A stretch of DNA of 64,000 nucleotides from an uncultured Collinsella sp. GTDB lineage: Bacteria > Actinomycetota > Coriobacteriia > Coriobacteriales > Coriobacteriaceae. The stretch is from NCBI GenBank assembly GCA_900542945.1, contig UQPI01000004.1, positions 1-64,000 on the forward strand. Reading direction: 5' to 3'. Made by a program: the position numbers and the translations under genes. The notes below the pieces were generated by a model. That model ran no database searches. It was not told the origin of the DNA and saw only the letters and a program-made list of their open reading frames with translations. This document shows, piece after piece, positions 43,086 to 51,828 of the stretch. How positions within the stretch are numbered: position 1 is the first letter of the stretch; every line of letters starts with the position of its first letter.

Positions 43086-44288
43086 ATGGACGCCAAGTTT
43101 ACCGAGCTCGTCGAGCAGCTGAACGGCCTCGATTTTAAGGGCATGTACGGCAGCGACTTCCTGCACACCTGGGATAAGACCACCGATGAGCTCAAGGCGC
43201 TCTACATCGTCGCCGACGCTCTGCGCGAGCTGCGCGAGAACAACGTTTCGTCCAAGATCTTCGACTCGGGCCTGGCAGTCTCCCTGTTCCGCGACAACTC
43301 CACCCGTACGCGCTTCTCCTTCTCTAAGGCCGCCAACCTGCTCGGCCTTGAGCTGCAGGACCTGGACGAGAAGAAGTCCCAGATCGCTCACGGCGAGACC
43401 GTCCGCGAGACCGCTACCATGATCTCCTTCATGGCCGACGTCATTGGCATCCGCGACGACATGTACATCGGCAAGGGCGACGCCTACATGGCCGAGGTCT
43501 CCGAGTCCGTGCAGCAGGCTTACGAGGACGGCGTTCTGGATCACCGTCCCACGCTCATCTCCCTGCAGTCCGACTCCGATCACCCCACGCAGTCCTCTGC
43601 CGACATGCTCTACCTCATCAACGAGTTTGGCGGCCTCGAGAACCTCAAGGGCAAGAAGGTTGCCGTTACCTGGGCCTATTCGCCCTCTTACGGCAAGCCG
43701 CTGTCCTGCCCGCAGTCGCTGATCAGCCTGCTGCCCCGCTTTGGCATGGACGTCACCCTGGCTCACCCCGAGGGCTACGACCTCATGCCCGAGGTCGTCG
43801 AGCGTGCCAAGACCTACGCCGCCGAGTCCGGCACCACCTTTAAGCAGGTCAACACCATGGCCGAGGCCTTCGAAGGCGCCGACATCGTGATCCCCAAGAG
43901 CTGGGCTCCGTTTGCCGCCATGGAGAAGCGCACCAACCTGTACGCCGAGGGCGACGATGCCGGCATCGCTGCGCTCGAGAAGGAGCTGCTCGCTCAGAAC
44001 GCCACCCATCAGGACTGGTGCTCCACGACCGAGCTCATGGAGAAGACCGCCAACGGCCAGGACACCATCTTTATGCACCCGCTGCCCGCCGACATCTCCG
44101 GTGTCTCCTGCGGGCACGGCGAGGTCAACGCCGACGTCTTCGACATGCACCGCGTGGGCATGTACAAGGAGGCCAGCTACAAGCCGTACGCCATCGCAGC
44201 CATGATGTTCCTGCAGAAGGTTGCCGATCCCGCCGCTACCCTCAAGGCCCTCGACGAGCGCAACACCGCCCGTTGGTTCCAGGCCTAA
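43086..44288 (+). CDS. ygeW: YgeW knotted carbamoyltransferase
   Basis: YgeW belongs to the aspartate/ornithine carbamoyltransferase superfamily. The 400-residue product has the carbamoyl-phosphate loop FRDNSTRTRFSFS, the HPTQSSADML motif and HPLPAD near the C-terminus. In catabolism it would run in reverse, making carbamoyl phosphate from a carbamoylated intermediate such as a ureido-propionate. I see no carbamate kinase gene in the window to harvest the ATP. ATG 43086 follows AGAAAGGA; the longer upstream frame is not supported. Confidence 0.93.
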   Translation: MDAKFTELVEQLNGLDFKGMYGSDFLHTWDKTTDELKALYIVADALRELRENNVSSKIFDSGLAVSLFRDNSTRTRFSFSKAANLLGLELQDLDEKKSQIAHGETVRETATMISFMADVIGIRDDMYIGKGDAYMAEVSESVQQAYEDGVLDHRPTLISLQSDSDHPTQSSADMLYLINEFGGLENLKGKKVAVTWAYSPSYGKPLSCPQSLISLLPRFGMDVTLAHPEGYDLMPEVVERAKTYAAESGTTFKQVNTMAEAFEGADIVIPKSWAPFAAMEKRTNLYAEGDDAGIAALEKELLAQNATHQDWCSTTELMEKTANGQDTIFMHPLPADISGVSCGHGEVNADVFDMHRVGMYKEASYKPYAIAAMMFLQKVADPAATLKALDERNTARWFQA

Positions 44289-44311
44289 AGCCGGGTTGAG
44301 GTAAGCCATGT

Positions 44312-44351
44312 AAAGGGGGCGCTCTGCCAACCGGCGGGGTGCCCCTTTTTT
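44312..44351 (+). terminator. Terminator after ygeW
   Basis: AAAGGGG plus GC (about 44312-44321) pairs with GC plus CCCCTTT (about 44340-44348) with one bulge, followed by a run of six Ts. It probably ends the ygeX-ygeY-ygeW transcript. Confidence 0.75.
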
Positions 44352-44438
44352 GTATCGCGGGCGTGCGGGATAAGCGCTTTCGATGTGGATGCCCGCGGCG
44401 CGAGTTATGGGTACGATGGTTTCAGGGGAGGTGTCACC

Positions 44439-45053
44439 ATGAAACTCGGTTGTGTCATTATGGCTTCGGGCGAGGGCAAGCGGTTTGGCTCCAACAAGAT
44501 GCTTGCCGATATCTATGGCGAGCCGCTGATTGCCCGGACCATCGATTCGGTTCCCCAGGGCTTTGACGTCGTGGTTTCGACGCGTTGGCCCGAGGTCGCC
44601 CAGATTTGCGAGGACAAGCATTGCCCGTGCGTGCTGCACGATGGCAAACTGCGCAGCGAAAGCGTCCGTGCGGGCCTTTCGTGGGGAGTCGAACGCAACT
44701 GGAAAGGCTGCCTCTTTTTGCCGGGCGACCAGCCGCTCGTGAGTTCGGCTTCTTTTGAGGCTATGGTTCGTGCATTTGACGGGCGTGGCCGCAAGCATCC
44801 GGTACGTCTTGCGTGCAACGGTGAGCCTTCGAGCCCGGTGCTCTTTCCGGCGGAACTGTTCGATGCACTTATGCGTCTTGAGGGCAAGGACGGCGGCGGT
44901 TCGATCCTTAAGGACCGTACCGACGTGGTGCTGGTCGAGGCGCGTGCTTACGAACTGTGGGACGTCGATACCGCCAAGGGACAGCGACGCATAACGGAGC
45001 ATATCGCCGCCTGCTCGTATTTTGATCGCGTGGCCAACTGCATCAACCAATAA
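44439..45053 (+). CDS. mocA: Molybdenum cofactor nucleotidyltransferase (MocA/YgfJ-like)
   Basis: The 204-residue protein has the MobA-like nucleotide motif MASGEGKRFGSNKML and the metal-binding LPGDQPLVS. MocA/YgfJ transfers CMP to molybdopterin to make the cytosine-dinucleotide cofactor of xanthine dehydrogenase-family enzymes, which XdhD needs. ATG 44439 follows GGGGAGG. It is 10 nt upstream of hyuA and probably shares its transcript. Confidence 0.85.
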   Translation: MKLGCVIMASGEGKRFGSNKMLADIYGEPLIARTIDSVPQGFDVVVSTRWPEVAQICEDKHCPCVLHDGKLRSESVRAGLSWGVERNWKGCLFLPGDQPLVSSASFEAMVRAFDGRGRKHPVRLACNGEPSSPVLFPAELFDALMRLEGKDGGGSILKDRTDVVLVEARAYELWDVDTAKGQRRITEHIAACSYFDRVANCINQ

Positions 45054-45062
45054 GGAGCAATT

Positions 45063-46430
45063 ATGATCATCATCAAAAACGGTGCGCTCGTGACGCCCCA
45101 GGGGCTTCGCCGCGCCGATCTTGCCATGGAGGGCGATAAGATCGTGCGGATCGCCGCGGCGATTGAGCCGGCCGAGGGCGATACCGTCCAGGACGCCACC
45201 GACTGCTGGGTGTTTCCCGGCTTTATCGATGGCCACACGCACATGCAGTGCTGGACCGGCATGGATTGGACGGCCGATAGCTTTGAGACCGGCACGCGCG
45301 CGGCTGCCTGCGGCGGCACGACGACCATTGTGGATTACGCCACGGCCGATCGCGGTGTGACCATGCCCGATGCCTTGGCCGAGTGGCATCGCCGCGCCGA
45401 CGGAACCTGCACGGCCAACTACGCCTTTCATATGGCGCTCGCCGAGTGGAACGAGCGCAACCGCGCCGATCTCTCTGCCATGCGCGAGGCGGGCGTATCG
45501 TCGTTCAAGACCTACTTTGCCTATGACCACCTGCGCTTGGACGATGCCGAGACGCTCGAGGTGCTGGAGGAGCTCAAGCGCGTGGGCGGTATCCTGTGCG
45601 TGCATTGCGAGAACGGCACGCTCGTGAACGAGCTGCAGAAGCGCGTGTTTGAGCAGGGTATCCACGGGCCCGAGGGCCATGCGCTCAGTCGTCCGGATGT
45701 GTGCGAGGCCGAGGCCGTGAGCCGCCTGCTGTATCTGGCGCACCTGGCCGGCGACGCGCCGGTCAACGTGGTGCACCTTTCGACCAAGCTGGGGCTCGAG
45801 GCCATTCGTGCCGCCAAGGCGCGCGGGCAGAAGAATATCTATGTCGAGACCTGCCCTCAGTATCTGATGCTCGACGATACGTGCTACTTGGAGCAGGGCG
45901 AGGACGGCTTTGCGGGTGCCAAGTATGTGATGAGCCCGCCGCTGCGCCATGCGGGTGACCGTGCAGCACTGCGCGAGGCGCTTGTGGCCGGCGAGATCGA
46001 TACGATTGCGACCGACCACTGCAGCTTTAACCTGCACGGGCAAAAGGACCGCGGGCGCGACGACTTCCGCGCGATTCCCAACGGCGGGCCCGGTGTGGAG
46101 CATCGCCCCGTCGCGATCGCTACGAGCTTTGAGGGACAGCTGGGCCCCGAGGACCTCTGCCGCCTGATGAGCGAGAACCCGGCGCGCGTCTTCGGCATGT
46201 ATCCGCGCAAGGGCTGTCTTGCCGAGGGTGCCGATGCCGACGTGTGCGTGTGGGATCCAAAGGCGCGCTGGACCATTAGCGCGGCGACGCAGCATCAGGC
46301 CGTGGACTACACGCCGCTCGAGGGCTTTGAGGCGCACGGCCGCGCCAAGGCCGTGTTTGTGAACGGCGTACTGGCTGCGCGCGACGGCGAGCCCACCGGA
46401 GCCCAACCCGGCCGCTACGTCCCCCGCTAA
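45063..46430 (+). CDS. hyuA: Dihydropyrimidinase/hydantoinase-family enzyme
   Basis: HyuA-type enzymes open cyclic amides. The 455-residue product has the metal motif DGHTHMQ (His58, His60), the carboxylated lysine region VSSFKTYFAYD (Lys149), HCENG, VVHLSTK and DTIATDHCSFN. It is close to the E. coli HyuA found in the same purine-related cluster, where it probably hydrolyses a ring intermediate after XdhD/YgfK action. AAGGAG lies upstream of the ATG. Confidence 0.92.
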   Translation: MIIIKNGALVTPQGLRRADLAMEGDKIVRIAAAIEPAEGDTVQDATDCWVFPGFIDGHTHMQCWTGMDWTADSFETGTRAAACGGTTTIVDYATADRGVTMPDALAEWHRRADGTCTANYAFHMALAEWNERNRADLSAMREAGVSSFKTYFAYDHLRLDDAETLEVLEELKRVGGILCVHCENGTLVNELQKRVFEQGIHGPEGHALSRPDVCEAEAVSRLLYLAHLAGDAPVNVVHLSTKLGLEAIRAAKARGQKNIYVETCPQYLMLDDTCYLEQGEDGFAGAKYVMSPPLRHAGDRAALREALVAGEIDTIATDHCSFNLHGQKDRGRDDFRAIPNGGPGVEHRPVAIATSFEGQLGPEDLCRLMSENPARVFGMYPRKGCLAEGADADVCVWDPKARWTISAATQHQAVDYTPLEGFEAHGRAKAVFVNGVLAARDGEPTGAQPGRYVPR

Positions 46431-46450
46431 CAGGAAGGCCGCCAAATTAG

Positions 46451-47188
46451 CTACCCCTGGAGGCTGGTGGCGATGAGGGGGCGGCCGAGGGCTGCCTCGA
46501 AGCGATCTGCCATTGTTGGGTCGGCAAGCGTGTCGACTTGGTTGAGCATGATGTGGGCATTGTTGAGGTTCAGCATCCGCAGCTCGGCATTGAGCACCTG
46601 GGCGACGCGCTCTGGGGTGGCAGCGTCGGTGGGCTCGCAGCCGCAGCGCTCGCAGAAGAGCTCGGGGCGGTGGACAACCTCGGCGACGGGCTTGCCCAGC
46701 CCCGAGGCGCCGACGACCCAGACAACGTTTGCCGTGGCGGCGGGAATTACCGGCTCCCAGGCGGCATGCGCCTTGAGCGGGAGTCGCTTGCTGCCATCTG
46801 CCTCGGCCAACACATAGTCAAAGCGCTGCGCCAGCTGGTCGATCGGCTCAGCGGGGGCGGAGAGCTTGCCTGTCTCCGGGTCCAAAACACCCGCCTGGCA
46901 GATGCTTCCGCGGACAAGTTCCGCGCATGCCTCGCAGGTGCAGCCGGGAACATGCGGGGTCCCCGGCTTCCAAGGCGCGGCGTCCAGGCGACGGCTCGAC
47001 CCGTCCCATGGCACGCCGGCGACGGGAAACATGTGCGTGGTGGTGCAGAGGAGCACGCGCCCGCCGCCGCGCATGAGCTCGAGACCCAGCATCTTCAGCA
47101 ACGTCGACTTGCCGCCGCTGCCGATAATCGCGGTAATGCCCGGCTCGATCTTGAGCGCGGAGGCAAGGTTTCCGCTCGTCGTTTCCAT
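46451..47188 (-). CDS. yqeC: YqeC, putative selenium cofactor biosynthesis protein
   Basis: The 245-residue protein has an N-terminal P-loop (ITAIIGSGGKSTLLK), TTTHM, and the conserved YVLAEADGSKRLPLKAHAAWEPV. YqeC is a marker of selenium-dependent molybdenum hydroxylases and is thought to help make or insert the labile selenium ligand. It is transcribed divergently from yqeB-xdhC across a 102-nt AT-rich intergenic region. Confidence 0.9.
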   Translation of the reverse strand: METTSGNLASALKIEPGITAIIGSGGKSTLLKMLGLELMRGGGRVLLCTTTHMFPVAGVPWDGSSRRLDAAPWKPGTPHVPGCTCEACAELVRGSICQAGVLDPETGKLSAPAEPIDQLAQRFDYVLAEADGSKRLPLKAHAAWEPVIPAATANVVWVVGASGLGKPVAEVVHRPELFCERCGCEPTDAATPERVAQVLNAELRMLNLNNAHIMLNQVDTLADPTMADRFEAALGRPLIATSLQG

Positions 47189-47200
47189 CTGTTCACCGCC

Positions 47201-47230
47201 CTATAATACTGTGATAATAAATAATCATCA
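47201..47230. promoter_or_regulatory. Divergent promoter/palindrome between yqeC and yqeB
   Basis: The segment contains TATAAT at 47202-47207 and TGATAATAAATAATCATCA at 47212-47230, a partial palindrome related to the Fur-like word upstream of the permease. Both divergent genes serve molybdo-enzyme maturation, so one site could control both. Confidence 0.35.
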
Positions 47231-47290
47231 GAGTAGCGGCCGAACCGCTTTTGCTCTGCTCAAACCGTAGCACAGGGAGGTGCCCCGGGA

Positions 47291-48085
47291 ATGCTCGTTT
47301 ATGTTCGCGGCGCCGGCGATATCGCCACGGGCGTCGCCGCTCGCTTGGTGCGCGCCGGCGTTTCGGTCGTTATGGCCGATATCGCGGTTCCCACGTGCAT
47401 CCGCCGCACAATCTGTTTTTGCGAGGCCATTCGCCTGGGCGAGGTCGAGGTCGAAGGCATTCGCGCTCGCTTGGCACGGACGCCGGCTGAGGCGCTTGAG
47501 ATTACCGAGGCTGGAGACGTCGCCGTTGTGGTGGACCCTCAGGCCAAGATGCTCGATGAGCTTAAACCCGCGGCTGTGGTCGACGCGATTTTGGCTAAGC
47601 GCAACTTGGGCACCACGCGCGACATGGCGCCTGCCGTCATCGCTGTGGGGCCGGGCTTTACCGCGCCGGTTGACTGCGACGCCGTGGTCGAGACCATGCG
47701 CGGACATTTTCTCGGCCGTGTCATTACCCAAGGTTCGCCCCAGCCCAACACGGGCGTGCCGGGCATTATCGCCGGCTATGGCAAGGAACGTGTTATCCAC
47801 AGCCCCGCCGCCGGCGTGTTTAGGTCCGACCGCACCATCGGCGACATCGTGAGTGCCGGCGATGTGATCGGGTATGCGGGTGATACTCCCATGGTCACGC
47901 AGATTGACGGCTGCTTGCGCGGCCTTTTGGCCGACGGTGTTCAGGTGACCGAGGGCTTTAAATGTGCCGACGTCGACCCGCGCGGCGATGCCAGCTATAT
48001 CAACTATATTTCGGACAAAGCGACGTCGGTCGGCGGCGGCGTGCTCGAGGCACTCGCTATGCTCACCGATGTCTTTAGAGGATAG
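47291..48085 (+). CDS. yqeB: YqeB, selenium-dependent molybdenum hydroxylase maturation protein
   Basis: The 264-residue product has the N-terminal nucleotide-binding motif VRGAGDIATGVAARLVRAG, PTCIRRTICF and the family PGFTAP and TRGxxLG-type segments. YqeB (EF2563 family) always tracks with selenium-dependent molybdenum hydroxylases such as XdhD. GGGAGG lies about 11 nt upstream. It starts the yqeB-xdhC pair, with xdhC 9 nt downstream. Confidence 0.92.
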   Translation: MLVYVRGAGDIATGVAARLVRAGVSVVMADIAVPTCIRRTICFCEAIRLGEVEVEGIRARLARTPAEALEITEAGDVAVVVDPQAKMLDELKPAAVVDAILAKRNLGTTRDMAPAVIAVGPGFTAPVDCDAVVETMRGHFLGRVITQGSPQPNTGVPGIIAGYGKERVIHSPAAGVFRSDRTIGDIVSAGDVIGYAGDTPMVTQIDGCLRGLLADGVQVTEGFKCADVDPRGDASYINYISDKATSVGGGVLEALAMLTDVFRG

Positions 48086-48094
48086 AAGGCGGCA

Positions 48095-49138
48095 ATGGAA
48101 AAGCTCGATGTTGTGAATGCGGCGCTTGCCGCCCTGCGTGCTGGCGAGACGTGCGAGCTGGTGGTCGTGGCCGGTACGGCGGGGTCGTCCCCGCGCGGTG
48201 TGGGCGCCTGGATGGCCGTCTTTGCCGATGGCAGCCAGGCGGGCACTATCGGCGGCGGCAAGATTGAGCTCTTTGCGCTGGATGAGGCGCGCGAGCTCCT
48301 GGGCGCGGGACAGTCGCGTCTGGTCCGCTACACCATGGGCGGCGAGAACTCCGATACCGGCATGATCTGCGGCGGAGCCATCTGCCTGTGCTACCTGCAT
48401 CTGGATGCGACCCAGGTACCGTTGTTCCAGTCGATTGCCGACGTCTTGGCCTATCGGCGCATCGGCGACTTCGTCATCGACTTTGAGCCGTTTATCGCAA
48501 GCGCGCTCGAGGGCGATGTGGCCGAGTGCCATGGCGAGGAATCGCGCCGCACCATTGCGGGCTGCCCCGGGCTTTCGCTGGCGGAAGAGGGGAGCAGCGT
48601 CACCTACACCAACGCCGCCTCCGAGATTCCTCCCGCGCACATCGAGACGCTCTGCCCCGAGGGCCTGACCTATATCTTTGGCTGCGGACACGTGGGTGCT
48701 GCGACGGCGCGGGTGCTCACGGCGGCGGGCTTTGCCGTCGTGGCTTGCGACGACCGCCCCGGCACGTTGACGCCCGAATGGGTGCCCGGTGCCTACGACC
48801 GTCGTCTGGTCGACTACAAGAACCTGAGCAAGCAGTGCCCCATCGGCCCGCGCGACCTGGTGGTCGTCGCCACGGCGGGTCACAAGTCCGATATCGACGT
48901 GGTGATTCAGGCCATGCGCGCCAAGCCAGCCTATCTGGGCTGCTTGGGTTCGCGCCGTAAGACGGCCTTTGTGCGCGCCCGCCTGGAGCAGGAGGGCTTT
49001 ACGCAGGACCAGATCGACGGGCTGCACCTGCCGATCGGCGTTGCCATCGAGGCCGAGGATCCCGAGGAGATTGCCATCTCCATCGCTGCCGAGATGATCC
49101 ACCTGCGCCGCACCAAGCTCGTCCCCCGCAAGCGCTAG
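48095..49138 (+). CDS. xdhC: XdhC/CoxI-family molybdenum cofactor insertion/sulfuration factor
   Basis: XdhC-type proteins bind molybdenum cofactor and help its sulfuration and insertion into xanthine dehydrogenase. The 347-residue product has the N-terminal half (VAGTAGSSPRGVGAWM, GTIGGGKIE, MICGGAI) and a C-terminal Rossmann domain (IFGCGHVGAATARVL, then YLGCLGSRRK). ATG 48095 is 9 nt after yqeB. It closes the purine block at the edge of the ribosomal cluster. Confidence 0.92.
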   Translation: MEKLDVVNAALAALRAGETCELVVVAGTAGSSPRGVGAWMAVFADGSQAGTIGGGKIELFALDEARELLGAGQSRLVRYTMGGENSDTGMICGGAICLCYLHLDATQVPLFQSIADVLAYRRIGDFVIDFEPFIASALEGDVAECHGEESRRTIAGCPGLSLAEEGSSVTYTNAASEIPPAHIETLCPEGLTYIFGCGHVGAATARVLTAAGFAVVACDDRPGTLTPEWVPGAYDRRLVDYKNLSKQCPIGPRDLVVVATAGHKSDIDVVIQAMRAKPAYLGCLGSRRKTAFVRARLEQEGFTQDQIDGLHLPIGVAIEAEDPEEIAISIAAEMIHLRRTKLVPRKR

Positions 49139-49158
49139 TCGCATCCCCATCAATAAGA

Positions 49159-49219
49159 TGCGGTGAAATACGGACTGTTTAAGCCGGTTAAGCCGTCAAA
49201 CAGTCCCTATTTCACCGCA
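49159..49219. terminator. Long hairpin at the xdhC-rplE junction
   Basis: Arms 49159-49180 and 49198-49219 pair over 21 of 22 bp with one C-C mismatch and an 17-nt loop that itself contains AAGCCGGTTAAGCCG. There is no T-run. It may terminate xdhC, insulate the ribosomal operon, or be a mobile palindrome. Confidence 0.7.
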
Positions 49220-49293
49220 ACTGCCATTTTGATCCCCTAGGGATCAATATGTGCGGGGGAGTTGTGGAGTTGTGCAGGCAGACGAGGTTTTTC

Positions 49294-49322
49294 TGGAAAT
49301 ACGCTCCCGATGCGCGTATAGT
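49294..49322 (+). promoter_or_regulatory. Promoter for the second ribosomal block
   Basis: TGGAAA (49294-49299), a 17-bp spacer and TATAGT (49317-49322) make a plausible promoter. The resulting leader of about 130 nt before rplE contains GCACG/CGTGC pairing near 49399-49433. A dedicated promoter is needed because rplE is cut off from rplX. Confidence 0.55.
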
Positions 49323-49459
49323 ACCGATTGTTTTGTCGGCTCCTGCTGTGTCGAGTCCAAACCGCGAAATGCCATGAGCGGCGCGGATGCAGCCAGGAGG
49401 CACGAGGACAACCCATCGTGGCCACGCCCCGTGCTTAAAACCCCAAGAAGGAGTGAACA

Positions 49460-50017
49460 ATGGCAGAAGAGAAGTATGTGCCGCGTCTGAAGACCAAGTA
49501 CAACAACGAGGTCAAGCAGCAGCTTCAGGACAAGTTCCAGTACGAGAACGTCATGATGATCCCCAAGTTTGAGAAGATCGTCGTGAACATGGGTGTCGGC
49601 GAGGCCGCTACCGATTCCAAGGCCATCGACGGTGCCGTGCGCGACCTGCGCGCCATCACCGGTCAGCAGCCGATGATCACCCGTGCCCGCAAGTCCATCG
49701 CTACCTTCCGCCTGCGCGCTGGTATGCCGATCGGCTGCAAGGTTACCCTGCGTGGCGATCGTATGTGGGAGTTCTTCGATCGTCTGACCTCCGTCGCGAT
49801 CCCCCGTATCCGCGACTTCCGCGGCATCTCCGCCAAGAGCTTCGACGGTCGTGGTAACTTCTCCATGGGCGTCACCGAGCAGCTCATCTTCCCCGAGATT
49901 GACTTCGACTCCGTCGATCACCAGCGTGGTATGGACATCACTTTCGTGACCACCGCCAACACCGATGAGGAGGCCAAGGCCCTTCTGGACGCCTTCGGTT
50001 TCCCGTTCAAGAAATAG
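49460..50017 (+). CDS. rplE: 50S ribosomal protein L5
   Basis: L5 binds 5S rRNA and contacts tRNA at the subunit interface. The 185-residue product has the family motifs [33 protein letters not shown] and [13 protein letters not shown] is upstream. It normally follows rplX within a few bases. Here it begins the second block with its own promoter and leader. Confidence 0.97.
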   Translation: MAEEKYVPRLKTKYNNEVKQQLQDKFQYENVMMIPKFEKIVVNMGVGEAATDSKAIDGAVRDLRAITGQQPMITRARKSIATFRLRAGMPIGCKVTLRGDRMWEFFDRLTSVAIPRIRDFRGISAKSFDGRGNFSMGVTEQLIFPEIDFDSVDHQRGMDITFVTTANTDEEAKALLDAFGFPFKK

Positions 50018-50096
50018 GTTCACCTGCCCTATGAGCGCCGTTCCCAGAAGGGGGCGGCGCTTGGGGCGAACAATACTCTATGTGAGGAGGATATAA

Positions 50097-50282
50097 GTGG
50101 CTAAGACATCGATGATCGTCAAGTGCAATCGCAAGCAGAAGTTCTCTACTCGTGAGTACACGCGCTGCCAGCGCTGCGGCCGTCCGCACTCTGTGTACCG
50201 CAAGTTCGGCCTGTGCCGTGTCTGCTTCCGCGAGCTTGCACTCAAGGGCGAGCTTCCCGGCGTTAAGAAGGCCAGCTGGTAA
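50097..50282 (+). CDS. rpsN: 30S ribosomal protein S14, zinc-binding type
   Basis: The 61-residue Z-type S14 has the zinc motif [20 protein letters not shown] and ends KKASW. It is an assembly protein of the small-subunit head. The GTG start at 50097 follows GAGGAGG. The Cys4 form is typical of Actinobacteria and Firmicutes. Confidence 0.96.
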   Translation: MAKTSMIVKCNRKQKFSTREYTRCQRCGRPHSVYRKFGLCRVCFRELALKGELPGVKKASW

Positions 50283-50401
50283 GTCACTACCAGCGTTTCA
50301 AGCATCAGTTTGGAACAGGGAAAACGCGCTAAAAAGGCTTTGCCGTTAAGGGCGGCGAAGAACCAAGAGCACGTGTTCATCAAGAACGAAGGAGAATCTG
50401 T

Positions 50402-50800
50402 ATGAACCTTACAGACCCGATCGCAGATATGCTTACGCGCATCCGTAACGCTAACTCTGTGAACAAGGCCACGGTCTCCATGCCGAGCAGCAAGAAGCTC
50501 GTCGAGATCGCTCGTGTTCTGCACGAGGAGGGCTACATCGAGGGCTACGATGTCGAGGACACCGTTCCCCAGAAGACTCTGCACATCACGCTTAAGTATG
50601 GTCCCAAGAAGGCTAAGGTCATCAACGGCATCCGCCGCATTTCCAAGCCGGGCCTGCGTAAGTACACCGGCGTTGCCGATATGCCCCGCGTCCGCGGTGG
50701 CCTTGGTACCGCCATTATTTCCACCAGCCATGGCGTCATGACCGACCGCGATGCTCGCAAGCACAACGTCGGCGGCGAGATCATCGCTTACGTCTGGTAA
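50402..50800 (+). CDS. rpsH: 30S ribosomal protein S8
   Basis: S8 binds the central domain of 16S rRNA, and in E. coli it also represses the spc operon at the L5 start. The 132-residue product has [13 protein letters not shown] at the N-terminus and the conserved [16 protein letters not shown] at the C-terminus. AAGGAGA is upstream; a 119-nt spacer separates it from rpsN. Confidence 0.97.
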   Translation: MNLTDPIADMLTRIRNANSVNKATVSMPSSKKLVEIARVLHEEGYIEGYDVEDTVPQKTLHITLKYGPKKAKVINGIRRISKPGLRKYTGVADMPRVRGGLGTAIISTSHGVMTDRDARKHNVGGEIIAYVW

Positions 50801-50833
50801 TTCGCTCGGTAGGTAGAAGGAAAGGAGATCACC

Positions 50834-51370
50834 GTGTCTCGTATCGGTAATAAGCCTGTCCAGATTCCCGCCGGAGTCGAAGTGGCAGTCAACGGCAACA
50901 ACGTTGTCGTCAAGGGCCCCAAGGGCCAGCTCGAGCTCGATGTCTTTGAGAAGCTCGCTATCAACGTCGAGGACAACGTCCTCACCGTTTCCCGTCCCGA
51001 CGACGAGCGTGAGACCCGTGCCCGTCACGGCCTCACCCGCGCCCTCATCCACAACATGGTTGTTGGCGTTTCCGAGGGCTTCGAGAAGAAGCTCGAGCTC
51101 GCCGGCGTCGGTTACCGCGTGCAGCAGAAGGGCAAGAACCTCGAGTTCTCCCTGGGCTTCTCGCACCCCGTGATCGTCGAGGCTCCCGAGGGCATCACCT
51201 TCGAGGTTCCCGACAACACCCACGTGAACGTCAAGGGTATCAACAAGCAGCAGGTCGGTCAGATCGCCGCTGAGATCCGCGGCCATCGTCCTCCCGAGCC
51301 TTACAAGGGCAAGGGTATCCACTACGTTGGCGAGCACATCCGCCGCAAGCTGGGTAAGGCCGCCAAGTAG
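50834..51370 (+). CDS. rplF: 50S ribosomal protein L6
   Basis: L6 sits near the sarcin-ricin loop and factor-binding site. The 178-residue GTG-started product has [14 protein letters not shown] at the start and the C-terminal signature [22 protein letters not shown] precedes the start. A small hairpin (CCAGCACC/GGTGCTGG, 51396-51417) lies between it and rplR and may be a processing site. Confidence 0.97.
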   Translation: MSRIGNKPVQIPAGVEVAVNGNNVVVKGPKGQLELDVFEKLAINVEDNVLTVSRPDDERETRARHGLTRALIHNMVVGVSEGFEKKLELAGVGYRVQQKGKNLEFSLGFSHPVIVEAPEGITFEVPDNTHVNVKGINKQQVGQIAAEIRGHRPPEPYKGKGIHYVGEHIRRKLGKAAK

Positions 51371-51445
51371 TCGTAACCGACTCACTCGCATAAGACCAGC
51401 ACCCCGTCAGGTGCTGGCAAGATCAACCTTTTTAGGAGTTTACGT

Positions 51446-51814
51446 ATGAACAAGCATAAGGCGAAGCTGGAAGGCCTCAAGCGTCGTCAGCGTCGTGTTC
51501 GCGGCAAGGTCTCGGGTACCTCCGAGCGTCCGCGTCTTCGCGTGACCCGTACTAACGCCAACATCTATGCCCAGATCATCGACGACAGCAAGGGCTCCAG
51601 CCTGACGCTCGTCTCTGCCTCGACCCTCGAGGCCGAGTTCAAGGGCACCCACACCTCGAACAAGGAGGCTGCGGAGAAGGTCGGTCAGCTCGTTGGCAAG
51701 CGCGCCATCGAGGCCGGCATCACCAAGGTCGCCTTCGATCGCGGTGGCCGTATCTACCATGGCCGCGTCAAGGCCCTCGCCGACGGTGCTCGTGCCGCCG
51801 GTCTCGAGTTCTAG
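51446..51814 (+). CDS. rplR: 50S ribosomal protein L18
   Basis: L18 binds 5S rRNA with L5. The 122-residue product has the basic N-terminus ([19 protein letters not shown]) and the conserved [26 protein letters not shown] precedes the ATG. rpsE starts 14 nt downstream. Confidence 0.96.
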   Translation: MNKHKAKLEGLKRRQRRVRGKVSGTSERPRLRVTRTNANIYAQIIDDSKGSSLTLVSASTLEAEFKGTHTSNKEAAEKVGQLVGKRAIEAGITKVAFDRGGRIYHGRVKALADGARAAGLEF

Positions 51815-51828
51815 GAGGTATGTAGCAC

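Noticed and set aside
43017..46445. 1142-codon minus-strand open frame opposite ygeW, mocA and hyuA.
   Set aside because: Spans several real genes in antisense, with low-complexity composition and no motif.
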